Below, one piece after another: positions 24,663 through 34,208 of a DNA stretch of 64,000 bases (position 1 is its first letter; each line of letters opens with the position of its first letter). Made by a program: the position numbers and the translations under genes. The stretch lies in NCBI RefSeq assembly GCF_019263705.2, contig NZ_JADQDK010000001.1:3534001-3598000 (forward strand). The letters are read 5' to 3'. This stretch comes from Pseudonocardia abyssalis. Its GTDB lineage: Bacteria; Actinomycetota; Actinomycetes; Mycobacteriales; Pseudonocardiaceae. The notes below the pieces were generated by a model. The model ran no database searches, had not been told where the DNA came from, and was given only the letters and a program-made list of their open reading frames with translations.

Positions 24663-25457
24663 TCAGCGCAGCTCGACCGCGTCCCCCGTGCCGACGGTGC
24701 CGCCGTCGAGCACCTCGGCGTAGGCGCCCGCGCACGGCAGCACGCCGAACCCGGTGACCTCCACCCGGTTCTCCGCCATCGGCCCGCGCACCGCGTGCGG
24801 GGCCCGGGGCAGGTCACCGTGCTCCAGCGTCGGCACCGAGCAACGCGGCGTCGGCAGGGTGACGCGCAGCCGCACGGCGCCGACCGTCAGCTCCCGGCCG
24901 AGCCAGTCGTTCTCGACGAAGGGCGCGGTGCCCGGTGGCGTGGCCACCACCAGGTTGGGGCGGTAGCGCAGAGCCTCCACCCCCAGGTGCTCCAGCGTCG
25001 CGGTGGTGATCAGGTGCAGCGGCGAGTGGTCGACGAAGGTCCCGCCGGGGGTGCCCTGCGCGATCTCCAGCGTCGGGGCCTCGACCTCGGCCTCCACCCC
25101 ATGGGCCAGCACCTCCTCCGGGTCGGGCCGCTCGACCTCGGCGCCCACCGGCCGGTCGGCGGCCAGCCGCACGGGCCGGCCGAGGAACTCCGACAGCGGC
25201 CCGTCGGCGTCGGCCGCCGCCACGGTCCGGCCGTCGGGCAGGGTGATCGTGACCGCCGACCCGTCGCCGGTCGCGGAGCACTGCAGCAGTGACCGCCACA
25301 GCCGCGGGTGCTTGGCCGTGGCCACCTTGCCCGTCTCCGTGTCGATCAGCGCGAGGGCGCGGTCGCCGTCGACCCCGCCCGGGCCGAGCGCCACGTCGTC
25401 GACGACGACACCCAGCATCGACTTCACCGGGTACCGCCGGAGCTCCTGGACCTTCAT
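24663..25457 (-). CDS. MOSC domain protein
   Basis: A 264-residue protein with the MOSC N-terminal beta-barrel (VQELRRYPVKSMLGVVVDDV and GVDGDRALALIDTETGKVAT) and the C-terminal MOSC domain with the strictly conserved cysteine in TLPTPRCSVPTLEHG (about residue 217). Related proteins transfer or bind sulfur for molybdenum cofactor enzymes or act as mARC-like N-hydroxylated-compound reductases. GAGGTGG upstream of the ATG is a good ribosome binding site. It is divergent from nothing and separated from the osmoprotectant operon by a terminator. Confidence 0.9.
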   Translation of the reverse strand: MKVQELRRYPVKSMLGVVVDDVALGPGGVDGDRALALIDTETGKVATAKHPRLWRSLLQCSATGDGSAVTITLPDGRTVAAADADGPLSEFLGRPVRLAADRPVGAEVERPDPEEVLAHGVEAEVEAPTLEIAQGTPGGTFVDHSPLHLITTATLEHLGVEALRYRPNLVVATPPGTAPFVENDWLGRELTVGAVRLRVTLPTPRCSVPTLEHGDLPRAPHAVRGPMAENRVEVTGFGVLPCAGAYAEVLDGGTVGTGDAVELR

Positions 25458-25486
25458 CGCCACCTCATCGTGATCAGGGAACGCGG

Positions 25487-25514
25487 ACGGCCCCGCCCCG
25501 GAGGGCGGGGCCGT
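25487..25514. terminator. Strong intrinsic terminator of the osmoprotectant operon
   Basis: ACGGCCCCGCCC (25487-25498) pairs perfectly with GGGCGGGGCCGT (25503-25514) around a four-base loop, CGGA. It lies just past the stop of the substrate-binding protein gene read on the minus strand and would stop transcripts of that operon before the MOSC gene. Confidence 0.85.
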
Positions 25515-25530
25515 CACCGTGCGGGTCGGG

Positions 25531-26454
25531 TCAGGCCAGGCCGACCTTCTGCAGCCAGGCGGTGGCGATCTGGGCGTCGGTCTGCGTCTGCTCGCCGATG
25601 GTGACGTTGAGCGCGAGCAGCTCGTCGAGGCTCAGGGCGGCGGAGACGCCGTTGAGGGCCTCCGACACCTCCGGGGTGACCTTGGACGCGTTGATCAGCG
25701 GCACGATGTTCTGCGCCGGGAAGTTGTTCTTCGGGTCCTCGAGGGTCACGAAGTCGTTGCCGGGGATGGCCGGGTCGGTCGTGAACAGGTCGGCACCCTG
25801 GATGGTGCCGTCGGCCAGCGCGGCCACCGTGAGCGGTCCACCGGTGTCGAGCGGGGTGAACCCGGCGAACTCGCAGCCGTAGTTGGTGCGCATGCCCTCG
25901 ATGCCGTACGAGCGCTCCTGGAACTGTGTGGGCCCGCCGAACTGGATCGTCGGGCACAGCGGCACGACGTCCTCGATCGAGGTGAGGTTGTTGGCCTCGG
26001 CGAACGCACGGGTCACGGTGAACGCGTCCTTGTTCTCCGCGGCGGCCTGCTCGAGCAGCGTCAGCTCGGGCGGCAGGGCCGACTGCAGCGCGGCGTAGAC
26101 CTCCTCGGGGGAGGACTCGGTCGCGTCGGGCACGACGTAGCGCAGGAGGTTGCCGTTGTAGTCGGGGACGACGTCGATCGAGCCGTCGAGCAGGGCCGGG
26201 TAGTAGGTCTCGCGCGAGCCGATGGCGAAGCGCCGCTCGACGGTGACGCCCTTGGCCTCCAGCGCCTGCGCGTAGATCTCGCCGAGCAGCTGGTTCTCCG
26301 GGAACTGCTCGGAGCCGACGCGGATGACGTCGGCGGGCGCCGCGGCCTCACCGCCGCCCGCGAGGGGGTCGCTGCTGCCGCCACCTCCACCGCCACAGGC
26401 GGAGAGGAGCACCAATCCGGCGATTCCGGCTGCGATCCGGGTCATGTGCTTCAT
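25531..26454 (-). CDS. Glycine betaine/osmoprotectant ABC importer, substrate-binding lipoprotein
   Basis: A 307-residue lipoprotein: the signal peptide with lipobox LLSACGGGG, then a periplasmic binding fold. Typical segments are DVIRVGSEQFPENQLLGEIY, GSRETYYPALLDGSIDVVPD and PVFNG-like YNGNLLRYVVPDATESSPE of ProX/OpuCC-type proteins. It captures betaine-like quaternary amines outside the membrane and hands them to the two permeases. AAGGAG is nine bases before the ATG, with the stop of the second permease gene five bases upstream. Last gene of a four-gene operon. Confidence 0.92.
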   Translation of the reverse strand: MKHMTRIAAGIAGLVLLSACGGGGGGSSDPLAGGGEAAAPADVIRVGSEQFPENQLLGEIYAQALEAKGVTVERRFAIGSRETYYPALLDGSIDVVPDYNGNLLRYVVPDATESSPEEVYAALQSALPPELTLLEQAAAENKDAFTVTRAFAEANNLTSIEDVVPLCPTIQFGGPTQFQERSYGIEGMRTNYGCEFAGFTPLDTGGPLTVAALADGTIQGADLFTTDPAIPGNDFVTLEDPKNNFPAQNIVPLINASKVTPEVSEALNGVSAALSLDELLALNVTIGEQTQTDAQIATAWLQKVGLA

Positions 26455-26459
26455 CGGGG

Positions 26460-27224
26460 TCAGCTCCTTGCAGGTTCCGGGACGGGGGTGGAACGGGTCT
26501 GGGGTTCTTCCACGGGCTCCGACGGCGGCGCGGCGGCGCGGCGCCCCGTCGACGCGGTGGCGCGCAGGCCGGGCGAGACGACCAGTCGCTGCACACCGGC
26601 CAGCACGGCCTCGGCGAGCAGCGCCAGTGCGGCGATGAGGAGCGCGCCCGCGGCCATCTGGGTGTAGTCGCGCACGCCGAGACCGTCGATCAGGTACCGG
26701 CCGAGACCGCCGACACCGACCAGCGCCGCCACCGCCGCGGTGGCGATGACCTGCAGCGTGGCGGTGCGCAGCCCGCCGATGATCAGCGGCAGCGCGTTGG
26801 GGAGCTCGACCTTCGTGAGGATCTCGCGCTCGGTCATGCCCATCCCGCGCGCCGCGTCGACGGTGGCGCGGTCGACGTTGCGCACGCCGGCGTAGGTACC
26901 ACCGAGCAGGGGTGGGATGGCCAGGATCACGAGCGCGATCGTGACCGGCGTCAGGCTGACGCCGCCGACGAACGTGACGAGCAGCAGCACGACGCCGATC
27001 TCGGGCAGCGAGCGCAGCCCGTTGGCCACGCCGACGACGGCGAACCCGCCGCGCCCGGTGTGCCCGACGAGCGCCCCGATCGGCACGGCGATCAGCGCCG
27101 CGATGATCAGGGCCACGCCGCTGTAGCGGATGTGTTCCAGGATCCGCACCGGCACGCCGGTGGATCCGGTCAGGTTGGACGGGTCGCCGAACCAGGCGAT
27201 GACGTCCGCGATCAGCGCACCCAT
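26460..27224 (-). CDS. Osmoprotectant ABC importer, permease 2
   Basis: A 254-residue inner-membrane permease with six helices and the EAA-type loop LLGGTYAGVRNVDRATVDAA then RGMGMTEREILTKVELPNAL, which contacts the ATPase. N-terminal segment FGDPSNLTGSTGVPVRILEH is typical of OpuCB/OpuCD proteins. The cytosolic C-terminus is Pro/Thr-rich. The ATG shares bases with the stop of permease 1 (TGATG overlap). Together with the other permease it forms the transmembrane channel of a betaine-type importer. Confidence 0.93.
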   Translation of the reverse strand: MGALIADVIAWFGDPSNLTGSTGVPVRILEHIRYSGVALIIAALIAVPIGALVGHTGRGGFAVVGVANGLRSLPEIGVVLLLVTFVGGVSLTPVTIALVILAIPPLLGGTYAGVRNVDRATVDAARGMGMTEREILTKVELPNALPLIIGGLRTATLQVIATAAVAALVGVGGLGRYLIDGLGVRDYTQMAAGALLIAALALLAEAVLAGVQRLVVSPGLRATASTGRRAAAPPSEPVEEPQTRSTPVPEPARS

Positions 27225-27877
27225 CAGCGCGACCCCCCTGCTCCGACCCACGGGGTGGCGAGTTTGCCGACCAGCACGAGCAGCGAGTCGAAGATCAGCG
27301 CGATCACGAAGATCAGCAGTGTGCCGACGATGATCGAGGTCTGCGAGTTGCGCAGGAACCCGTCGGTGAGGAAGTAGCCCAGGCCGCCGATGCCGATCAG
27401 CGCGCCGACCGCGACGAGGCTGATGTTGGTGACGGTGGCGACCCGCAGACCGGAGATCAGGACGGGGAGCGAGAGCGGCAGCTCCACCTGCGCGAACCGG
27501 CGCGCGGGCCGGTAACCCATCGCGGTGGCCGCGGCCACGACCATCCCCGGCACGGCGGCGAGCGCGTCGGCGACGGACCGCACGAGCAGCGCGACCGTGT
27601 AGACCGACAGCGCGACGACGACGTTGAGGGGGTCGAGGATCTGTGTACCGAGGATGCCGGGCAGCACGATGAACAGCACGAGCGAGGGGATCGTGTAGAG
27701 CAGCCCCGCCGCCGGCACCAGGATGGCCCGCGCGGTGCGGTACCGGTTGGCCATCCAGCCCACCGGCACCGCGACGATCAGCCCGACCAGCACCGGGACC
27801 AGCGCGAGGATCAGGTGCTGGACGATCGCCGGCCCGAGCCGGTCGGCGTTGGCCGGGATCCAGTTCCAATCGATCAC
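27224..27877 (-). CDS. Osmoprotectant ABC importer, permease 1
   Basis: A 217-residue permease starting VIDWNWIPANADRLGPAIVQ (GTG) with about six helices and the loop ALAAVPGMVVAAATAMGYRP then ARRFAQVELPLSLPVLISGL that matches the ABC EAA motif. It is one of two permeases of the betaine-type importer. The short ATPase-permease gap of 31 bases contains an out-of-frame mini-ORF starting at 27912, unlikely to be used. The start has little Shine-Dalgarno complement, so translation may depend on the upstream gene. Confidence 0.9.
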   Translation of the reverse strand: MIDWNWIPANADRLGPAIVQHLILALVPVLVGLIVAVPVGWMANRYRTARAILVPAAGLLYTIPSLVLFIVLPGILGTQILDPLNVVVALSVYTVALLVRSVADALAAVPGMVVAAATAMGYRPARRFAQVELPLSLPVLISGLRVATVTNISLVAVGALIGIGGLGYFLTDGFLRNSQTSIIVGTLLIFVIALIFDSLLVLVGKLATPWVGAGGSR

Positions 27878-27908
27878 GGAACGATCCGGCGCGGAACGGT
27901 CCGGGCGG

Positions 27909-29006
27909 TCATGCCGCGTCCTCGTGCTTGCGCGCGGTGGCCAGTGCGGCGAGCACGTCGTCGGCCGTGACGGCCCCGACGACCGCACCGGCCCCGTCGA
28001 CGGCCACCCCGAACCCCGACGGCGAGGACAGCGCGGAGTCGAGCGCGCCGCGCAGCGAGTCGGCCTCGGTGTCGTAGAGCGACCCGCCTGCGACGAGGTC
28101 GTCGGCGGAGGCCGACCCGTTGACCTGCACCCAGCCCAGCGGGCGCTTCGCCTCGTCGACGACGAGGGTCCAGCCGTCGCGGGCGGCGTCGCGGACCTGC
28201 TCCGGGCTCGCCCCGAGCGACACGGTCGCCAGATCGCCGACCGGCAGCCCCTCGGCCGGCAGGAAGCCCAGGCCGCGGTAGCCGCGGTCGCGGCCGACGA
28301 ACCCGTCGACGAACTCGTCGGCGGGGCGCGCGAGGAGGTGCCCGGGCTCGTCGTACTGGGCGAGGATGCCGCCGGTGCGGAACACCGCGACCTTGTCGCC
28401 GAGCTTCACGGCCTCGTCGATGTCGTGGGTGACGAACACGATCGTCTTGCCCAGCTCGCTCTGCAGCCGCAGGAGCTCGTCCTGCAGGTTCTCCCGGACG
28501 ACCGGGTCGACGGCGCTGAACGGCTCGTCCATCAGCAGGATCGGCGGGTCGGCGGCGAGCGCGCGGGCCACGCCGACACGCTGCTGCTGGCCGCCGGAGA
28601 GCTGGTTGGGGTAGCGCTTGGCCATCTCCGGGGCGAGCCCGACGATCTCCATCAGCTCACCGGCGCGGGTACGGGCCTTGGCCTTGCTCCAGCCCAGCAG
28701 CATCGGCACGGTGGCGATGTTGTCGAGGATGGTGCGGTGCGGGAACAGGCCGGCCTGCTGGATGACGTAGCCGATCCCCCGCCGCAGCTCCGCGGCGTCG
28801 CCGGCCATGATGTCGGCGCCGTCGATCTCGATCGTGCCACCTGTCGGCTCGACCATGCGATTGATCATCCGCAGCGACGTGGTCTTGCCGCATCCGGACG
28901 GCCCCACGAACACCGTGATGCCGCCGTCGGCGACCGTGAGGTCGAGCGCGTCGACCGCCACCGTGCCGTCGGGGAATCGTTTGGTCACGCCCCGGAACTC
29001 GATCAT
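27909..29006 (-). CDS. Osmoprotectant ABC importer, ATP-binding subunit
   Basis: A 365-residue ProV/OpuCA-type ATPase. It has Walker A GPSGCGKTTS, the Q-loop IGYVIQQAGLFPHRT, the signature LSGGQQQRVGVARAL, Walker B ILLMDEPFSAVD and the switch histidine in VTHDIDEAVKLGD. A C-terminal pair of CBS-like domains (residues 250-360, RDAARDGWTLVVDEAKRPLG) probably senses ionic strength, as in OpuA. First gene of the importer operon. The reading ATG is 103 bases from the GGDEF-EAL gene upstream. Confidence 0.94.
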   Translation of the reverse strand: MIEFRGVTKRFPDGTVAVDALDLTVADGGITVFVGPSGCGKTTSLRMINRMVEPTGGTIEIDGADIMAGDAAELRRGIGYVIQQAGLFPHRTILDNIATVPMLLGWSKAKARTRAGELMEIVGLAPEMAKRYPNQLSGGQQQRVGVARALAADPPILLMDEPFSAVDPVVRENLQDELLRLQSELGKTIVFVTHDIDEAVKLGDKVAVFRTGGILAQYDEPGHLLARPADEFVDGFVGRDRGYRGLGFLPAEGLPVGDLATVSLGASPEQVRDAARDGWTLVVDEAKRPLGWVQVNGSASADDLVAGGSLYDTEADSLRGALDSALSSPSGFGVAVDGAGAVVGAVTADDVLAALATARKHEDAA

Positions 29007-29109
29007 CCGAGGGACCCCCTGTTCTTGGGCGACCCCTTGCCGGTCGCCGCAACCGCCAGAGGCTAACCCGATCAGTAGGGGGCCGCGACCGTTGTGACCG
29101 GACGGAGAC

Positions 29110-32010
29110 TCAGCCGGCGAGCGCCGCCGACGCCGCCGGGGTCGCCAGGCGTCCGCCGCCGAACACCTCGCGGAGACGCTCGGTGGACAGCGGCCGGGAG
29201 AACAGCCATCCCTGGTAGGCGTCGACGCCGATGCCGCGCAGCACGTGGAACTGCTCGGCGGTCTCGACGCCCTCGGCCACCGTCGAGCGGCCCATCGCCC
29301 GCGCCATGTCGACGACGGCGCGCGCCACCGCGAACGCCGCAGGGTCGTCGTCGACCCCGGTGACGAACGCGCGGTCGACCTTCACCGTCTGCGCGGGGAG
29401 GTCCTTGAGCCGGGCCAGCGAGGAGTAGCCGGTGCCGAAGTCGTCGACGGCGAACCGCACGCCCCGGTCGACGAGTTCGGCCATCGCGGCGAGCGCGTGC
29501 GGCGGCAGCGCCACCAGGCTGGTCTCCACCAGCTCCAGCACCAGGTGGCCCCAGTCCAGGCCGGACCCCGTGACGATCGCGTCGACGACGGTCAGGAAGT
29601 CGACGTCGCCGGGCAGCAGACCCGCCAGGTTGACCGCGACGGACGGCCGGCGCCCACGGTGCTCGGGCCACGTCGCGGCCTCGGCGCACGCGGTGCGCAG
29701 GACCCACAGGTCCAGCTCGCGCAGCAGGCCGCTGCGCTGCGCGACCGGCAGGAAGTCACCGGGCGGGATCTTCCCGCGCACGGGGTGGTGCCAGCGCACG
29801 AGCGCCTCGGCGGAGAGGATCGTGCCGTCCGGGCCGACAACGGGCTGGTACTCCAGCACCAGCCCGGTGCCGGTGATCGCGGCGCGCAGCTCCGCCTCCA
29901 GTGCGAGGGCCTGCGTGGCGGAGCTGACGACACCGTCGGTGGCCATGCCGATTCCTCCGCGGCACTGCCGCCGCTTGGCGTCCTGCATCGCGACCTCGGC
30001 GAACCGCAGGAGGTCCGCCGCCCGGACGTCCCCGAGCGGGACCGGCGTCGCCAGCCCCACCGACGCGGTCATCTGCACCGGCTGGCCGTGCACCGTGAGC
30101 GTGGTGCGCAGCAGGTCGGCGACGAGGCGTGCGAGCTGGTCGGGCCCGCCCACCTCCGCGTGGTCGGCGCAGATGACGACGAACTCGTCACCCGAGAGGC
30201 GCGCGGCCGTGCAGCCGACGGGCAGCTCGCGCTGCAGCCGTCCGGCCAGGGAGACCAGCAGGTCGTCGCCGACCTCGTGGCCCAGCGAGGAGTTGACGCG
30301 GGCGAAGTCGTCGAGGTCGCCGCAGACCACGGCGACCCGGTCGCGCCCCGACCCGGCCAGCAGCGCGTCGACCATCGACAGGCAGGCGGCCCGGTTGGGC
30401 AGGCGGGTGAGCTCGTCGACGGTGCCCGCGCTGCGCAGCAGCTCCGCGGCGCGCCGGCGCTCACCGATGTCGGTGCAGGCGACAAGCCAGAACCAGCTGC
30501 CGTCGTCGGCGCTGGTCACCGACGCGCTGACCTCGCACCAGACGGTCGTGCCGTCGGCGCGCAGCAGCGGCGCGGCGTCGACGCGGTAGCCGTGCCGGGC
30601 ACCGGGAGCGACGGGCCGCAGCCAGCCGGGCAGCGCGGCGCGGTCGGGGCCGAGGAGGTCGAACGGGCCCTCCGCGGTCAGGTCGGCGGCCGACGTGCCG
30701 CGCAGCGCGTCCAGGGGGACGTCGAGCAGCGCGCACATGTTCGCGTTGGCGTCGGTGACCACGCCGTTCGGGTCGATCATCGCGACCCCCGACGGCACCA
30801 TCTCCATGAGGTCGGCGAAGCGCCGTCCGGCGTGCCGCACGCGGTCCTGGGCCCGACGCTGCTCGGACAGGTCGCGCACCACGCCGACCAGCCGCACCGG
30901 CGTGCCGTCGGCGGCGGTCTCGACCTCGGCGCGGCAGCTCAGCAGCCGCTCGCCGGGCAGGCGCAGCTCGGCGTGGTGGTCGGCGGTGGACCCGCCGAGC
31001 CCGTGCTCGCGGATCGCGCCGCACAGCAGGGCGACCTGCTCGCCCTCCACCGCGCCGTCGGCGCCGTCCGGCTCGACCCCGGCCGACCGGTAGAGCTCCA
31101 GCAGCGACTCGCTGCGGCGCAGGGTGCGGGTGCCCAGCTCGTAGCTCCACGTGCCGACGCCCGCGAGGCGCTCCAGCTCCGCGACCCAGCGGCGGTCGAT
31201 GCGGTCCTGCTCGCCGTCGCTGCCGTCGGGCAGCTCGACGAGTACGACGGCCCGCAGCTCGCGGCCGGGCAGCTCCCAGCGCACGACCCGCACCCGGACC
31301 CGCTCGCCGTCGGGGCGGACCAGCCGGGCGTCGGTGTCCGGGCCGACGACGAGCTGCGGCAGCCGCATCCCGAACAGGCCGGCCTCGGCGTCGGCGGCGC
31401 TCGTCGCACCGGACCCACCGGCCCGCCCGGCCAGGGCCAGCAGCAGCGGGTTGACGCGGACGATGCGGTCGTCGCGGTCGCAGACCAGCGCGGGCGCCGC
31501 GGGCAGGGAGACGATCTCCGGCCCCCCGACGGCGCCGCCCCCGGGCAGCGGCCCGCCCAGGTCGGAGGCGCCCCGACCGGCCCCGAAGACGGCGGTGCGC
31601 AGCGCCGGGAGCACCGGTGACCCCTCAGGATCGGTGCGCTCGTCGGCGTCGAGGTCGTGCAGGTCGGACATCCGCTGACCGCCCTCCCCGCTCAGCGCGG
31701 AGATCGCCTCCGCCGCCCGCCGGCCGACCGGGGCCTCGGTCTCGGTGAGCCGGTGCGCGGCGATCCGCATCCCGGACTCCGGGGTCGCCGGGCCCGGGAC
31801 CGGGGTCTCCGCGACGGCCCTGCCGACCGCGCGGGCGAACAGCGCGCGGTCCACCGGAGTCTCGCCACCGAGGACGGCCTGCCGGGCCCGGCGCAGCTCG
31901 GCCCGCGCGACGGCCTGACCCGAGCCCCCGTCGGCCGTGTCCGTGACGGTCGGCTCACCCTGTTCGGGCGTCGACCGGCCGGTGTTCCGCCGGTCTCCGA
32001 GCTCGTCCAC
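29110..32010 (-). CDS. Multi-PAS GGDEF-EAL cyclic-di-GMP protein
   Basis: The 966-residue product has an N-terminal helical segment found in related actinobacterial proteins (ELRRARQAVLGGETPVDRAL), then two or three PAS domains (about residues 190-540), a GGDEF domain and a C-terminal EAL domain. The GGDEF loop is SGDEF (RLSGDEFVVI), often still active. The EAL domain keeps EALVRW, ELVETS, DDFGTGYSS, KVDRAF and AEGVE, all required for phosphodiesterase activity. So it may both make and degrade c-di-GMP in response to a PAS signal. No membrane helix. I chose GTG 32010 because GGGAG lies five bases upstream; other in-frame GTGs exist. Confidence 0.93.
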   Translation of the reverse strand: MDELGDRRNTGRSTPEQGEPTVTDTADGGSGQAVARAELRRARQAVLGGETPVDRALFARAVGRAVAETPVPGPATPESGMRIAAHRLTETEAPVGRRAAEAISALSGEGGQRMSDLHDLDADERTDPEGSPVLPALRTAVFGAGRGASDLGGPLPGGGAVGGPEIVSLPAAPALVCDRDDRIVRVNPLLLALAGRAGGSGATSAADAEAGLFGMRLPQLVVGPDTDARLVRPDGERVRVRVVRWELPGRELRAVVLVELPDGSDGEQDRIDRRWVAELERLAGVGTWSYELGTRTLRRSESLLELYRSAGVEPDGADGAVEGEQVALLCGAIREHGLGGSTADHHAELRLPGERLLSCRAEVETAADGTPVRLVGVVRDLSEQRRAQDRVRHAGRRFADLMEMVPSGVAMIDPNGVVTDANANMCALLDVPLDALRGTSAADLTAEGPFDLLGPDRAALPGWLRPVAPGARHGYRVDAAPLLRADGTTVWCEVSASVTSADDGSWFWLVACTDIGERRRAAELLRSAGTVDELTRLPNRAACLSMVDALLAGSGRDRVAVVCGDLDDFARVNSSLGHEVGDDLLVSLAGRLQRELPVGCTAARLSGDEFVVICADHAEVGGPDQLARLVADLLRTTLTVHGQPVQMTASVGLATPVPLGDVRAADLLRFAEVAMQDAKRRQCRGGIGMATDGVVSSATQALALEAELRAAITGTGLVLEYQPVVGPDGTILSAEALVRWHHPVRGKIPPGDFLPVAQRSGLLRELDLWVLRTACAEAATWPEHRGRRPSVAVNLAGLLPGDVDFLTVVDAIVTGSGLDWGHLVLELVETSLVALPPHALAAMAELVDRGVRFAVDDFGTGYSSLARLKDLPAQTVKVDRAFVTGVDDDPAAFAVARAVVDMARAMGRSTVAEGVETAEQFHVLRGIGVDAYQGWLFSRPLSTERLREVFGGGRLATPAASAALAG

Positions 32011-32212
32011 GGGCACTCCCACCGTCACGCAATGTTGGTCACTCGTCACAACGACGCAACGGCCCACCCGATCCGGGGTACTTTCCCGAACGGCCTACGC
32101 CGCCCCGAGTGAGTGAACGCACTGGTCAGCACGCTGAGTGACATTCGGCAGGGCTTGATCACGAACTCGCAGGCCGCAGGCCCAACTGGAGGTGACTCCG
32201 AGTCAGATCGGG

Positions 32213-33397
32213 TCAGTTCTCGGCGCGCGACGCCTCGGCGACCGCCTGCGACACGGCGGGCGCGACACGCGGGTCGAACGGGCTCGGCACGATCCGGTCG
32301 GGCGCCAGGTCGTCGAGCGCGACCGCCGCGATGGCGTCCGCCGCAGCCAGCTTCATCGCCTCGGTGATCCGCCGCGCCCCCGCGTCGAGGGCCCCGCGGA
32401 ACACCCCGGGGAAGGCGAGCACGTTGTTGATCTGGTTCGGGAAGTCGCTGCGCCCGGTCGCGACGATCGAGGCGTGGCGGGCCGCGACGTCGGGGTGCAC
32501 CTCGGGGTCGGGGTTGGACAGCGCGAAGACGGCACCCTCCGGGGCCATGAGGGCCAGGAGCTCCTCCGGCAGCGTCGCGCTGGACAGGCCCACGAACACG
32601 TCGGCCCCCCGCAGGGCGTCGGCGGTGGCACCGGAGAGGCGTCGGGGGTTCGTCACCTCGGCGAGCGCGGCCTTCTCCCCCGTCACACCGGCCCGGCCGG
32701 GCACGAGGATGCCGCGGGAGTCGAGCACGGTGACGTCGGACGCGCCCGCGGCCAGCAGGATGCGCGCGCACGCGACGCCCGCCGCCCCGGCGCCGGAGAT
32801 GACGATCCGCAGGTCGCGCAGCTCGCGGGACTGCACCGTGCACGCCCCGCGCAGGGCGGCGAGCAGCACGATCGCGGTGCCGTGCTGGTCGTCGTGCATG
32901 ACGGGGCAGTCCAGCGCCTCGATCAGCCGGCGCTCCAACTCGAAGCAGCGCGGCGCCGAGACGTCCTCGAGGTTGACCGCCCCGAAGCTCGGCCGCAGCC
33001 GGACCAGGGTCTCCACGATCTCGTCGACGTCGGTGGTGTCGAGGACGAGCGGGATCGAGTCGAGCCCGCCGAATGCCTTGAACAGCGCGGACTTGCCCTC
33101 CATCACCGGCAGCGACGCCCGCGGCCCGATGTCGCCGAGCCCGAGCACCGCGGTGCCGTCGCTGACGACCGCGACCAGGCGGCTCGTCCAGGTGTAGCGG
33201 GCGACCAGGGAGGGGTCGGCGGCGATCGCGCGGCTGACGTCGGCCACCCCGGGCGTATAGGCGATCGCCAGGTCGCGGGCGTCGTTCAGCGGCGTCGTCA
33301 GGCCGGTGGAGAGCTTGCCGCCGAGGTGGGCGGCGAGGACGTCCTCGCGGGTGGGGGCGGCCGTGGAGACAGGTGTGGACACGGTGGAGGAACTCAT
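32213..33397 (-). CDS. Malic enzyme, short form
   Basis: A 394-residue NAD(P)-dependent malate dehydrogenase (oxaloacetate-decarboxylating), the short bacterial form without the phosphotransacetylase tail. Tyr in AYTPGVADVSRAI and Lys in EGKSALFKAFGGLDS are the catalytic pair; NLEDVSAPRCFELE and DDQHGTAIVLLAAL hold the metal ligands; GAGAAGVACARILLAAG is the coenzyme-binding loop; NQINNVLAFPGVFRGALD is the C-terminal family motif. It links malate to pyruvate, supplying reducing power. ATG start, no clear neighbour operon. Confidence 0.95.
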   Translation of the reverse strand: MSSSTVSTPVSTAAPTREDVLAAHLGGKLSTGLTTPLNDARDLAIAYTPGVADVSRAIAADPSLVARYTWTSRLVAVVSDGTAVLGLGDIGPRASLPVMEGKSALFKAFGGLDSIPLVLDTTDVDEIVETLVRLRPSFGAVNLEDVSAPRCFELERRLIEALDCPVMHDDQHGTAIVLLAALRGACTVQSRELRDLRIVISGAGAAGVACARILLAAGASDVTVLDSRGILVPGRAGVTGEKAALAEVTNPRRLSGATADALRGADVFVGLSSATLPEELLALMAPEGAVFALSNPDPEVHPDVAARHASIVATGRSDFPNQINNVLAFPGVFRGALDAGARRITEAMKLAAADAIAAVALDDLAPDRIVPSPFDPRVAPAVSQAVAEASRAEN

Positions 33398-33617
33398 GGG
33401 ATGCGCTGCTTCCGGTTGCTGGGCGTTCGATCGCCGTGCACCGGAGGGCGGGTGGCTGCCCTGTCGCGGTGCCGGACGGCCTCCCGCGGATCACACGCTG
33501 CCGGGATGGAGCGGCGCGGACCGACGAGGTTCGGCTGTCGGGTACGCCGGGAATCCTAACCCGTGGGACGCGATCCGGCCGCGTCGTCTACGTCACCCCC
33601 TCCACTACGTTGATCCC

Positions 33618-34208
33618 ATGAGCGGTCGGGTGTTCCTCCTGCGGCACGGCGAGACCGAGTGGTCCGTCTCCGGCAAGCACACCGGCCGCACCGACATCCC
33701 GCTGACCGAGCGCGGGCGTCACCTGGCCGGTGCGGCGGGCAACCTGGGCGTCCGGCTGCGCGACGGCGTCGCTCCCGCACTCGTGCTGAGCAGTCCCCGC
33801 ACCCGTGCGCTGGTCACGGCGGAGCTGGCCGGTCTCACCGTCGACCGCGTCGACGAGCGGCTCGCCGAGTGGGACTACGGCGACTGCGAGGGCCTCACCA
33901 CCCCGGAGATCCGCGAGACCACGCCCGGCTGGACGGTGTGGAGCCATCCCTGCCCGAACGGCGAGGACGCCGCGCAGGTCGGGGCCCGCGCCGACGCCGT
34001 GCTCGCCGACGCCCACGCCGCCCGCGCCGACGGGGACGTCGTCCTCGTCGGGCACGGCCACTTCTCCCGTGTGCTGCTCGCCCGCTGGATCGGGCTGCCG
34101 GCCACGGAGGGCGTCCGGTTCACGATGGACCCCGCCGCCTGGTCGGTCCTCGGCGACGAGCGCGGCGTGCCGAGCCTGGCGCACGTCAACCTGCGGGCGG
34201 TGTCGTGA
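33618..34208 (+). CDS. Histidine phosphatase family protein
   Basis: A 196-residue phosphoglycerate-mutase-like phosphatase with LLRHGETEWSVSGKHTGRTD (catalytic RHG histidine near residue 10), the conserved proton donor in DERLAEWDYGDCEGL, and the second histidine in LVGHGHFSRVLLARW (about residue 150). The size suits acid phosphatase or sugar-phosphate phosphatase types. It shares a GTGA overlap with the next GNAT gene, so the two are co-translated. Substrate unknown. Confidence 0.93.
   Translation: MSGRVFLLRHGETEWSVSGKHTGRTDIPLTERGRHLAGAAGNLGVRLRDGVAPALVLSSPRTRALVTAELAGLTVDRVDERLAEWDYGDCEGLTTPEIRETTPGWTVWSHPCPNGEDAAQVGARADAVLADAHAARADGDVVLVGHGHFSRVLLARWIGLPATEGVRFTMDPAAWSVLGDERGVPSLAHVNLRAVS

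Noticed and set aside
32113..32367. 84-codon plus-strand frame near the malic enzyme end
   Set aside because: Overlaps the malic enzyme gene in antisense and later becomes an Arg-rich shadow; no ribosome site.
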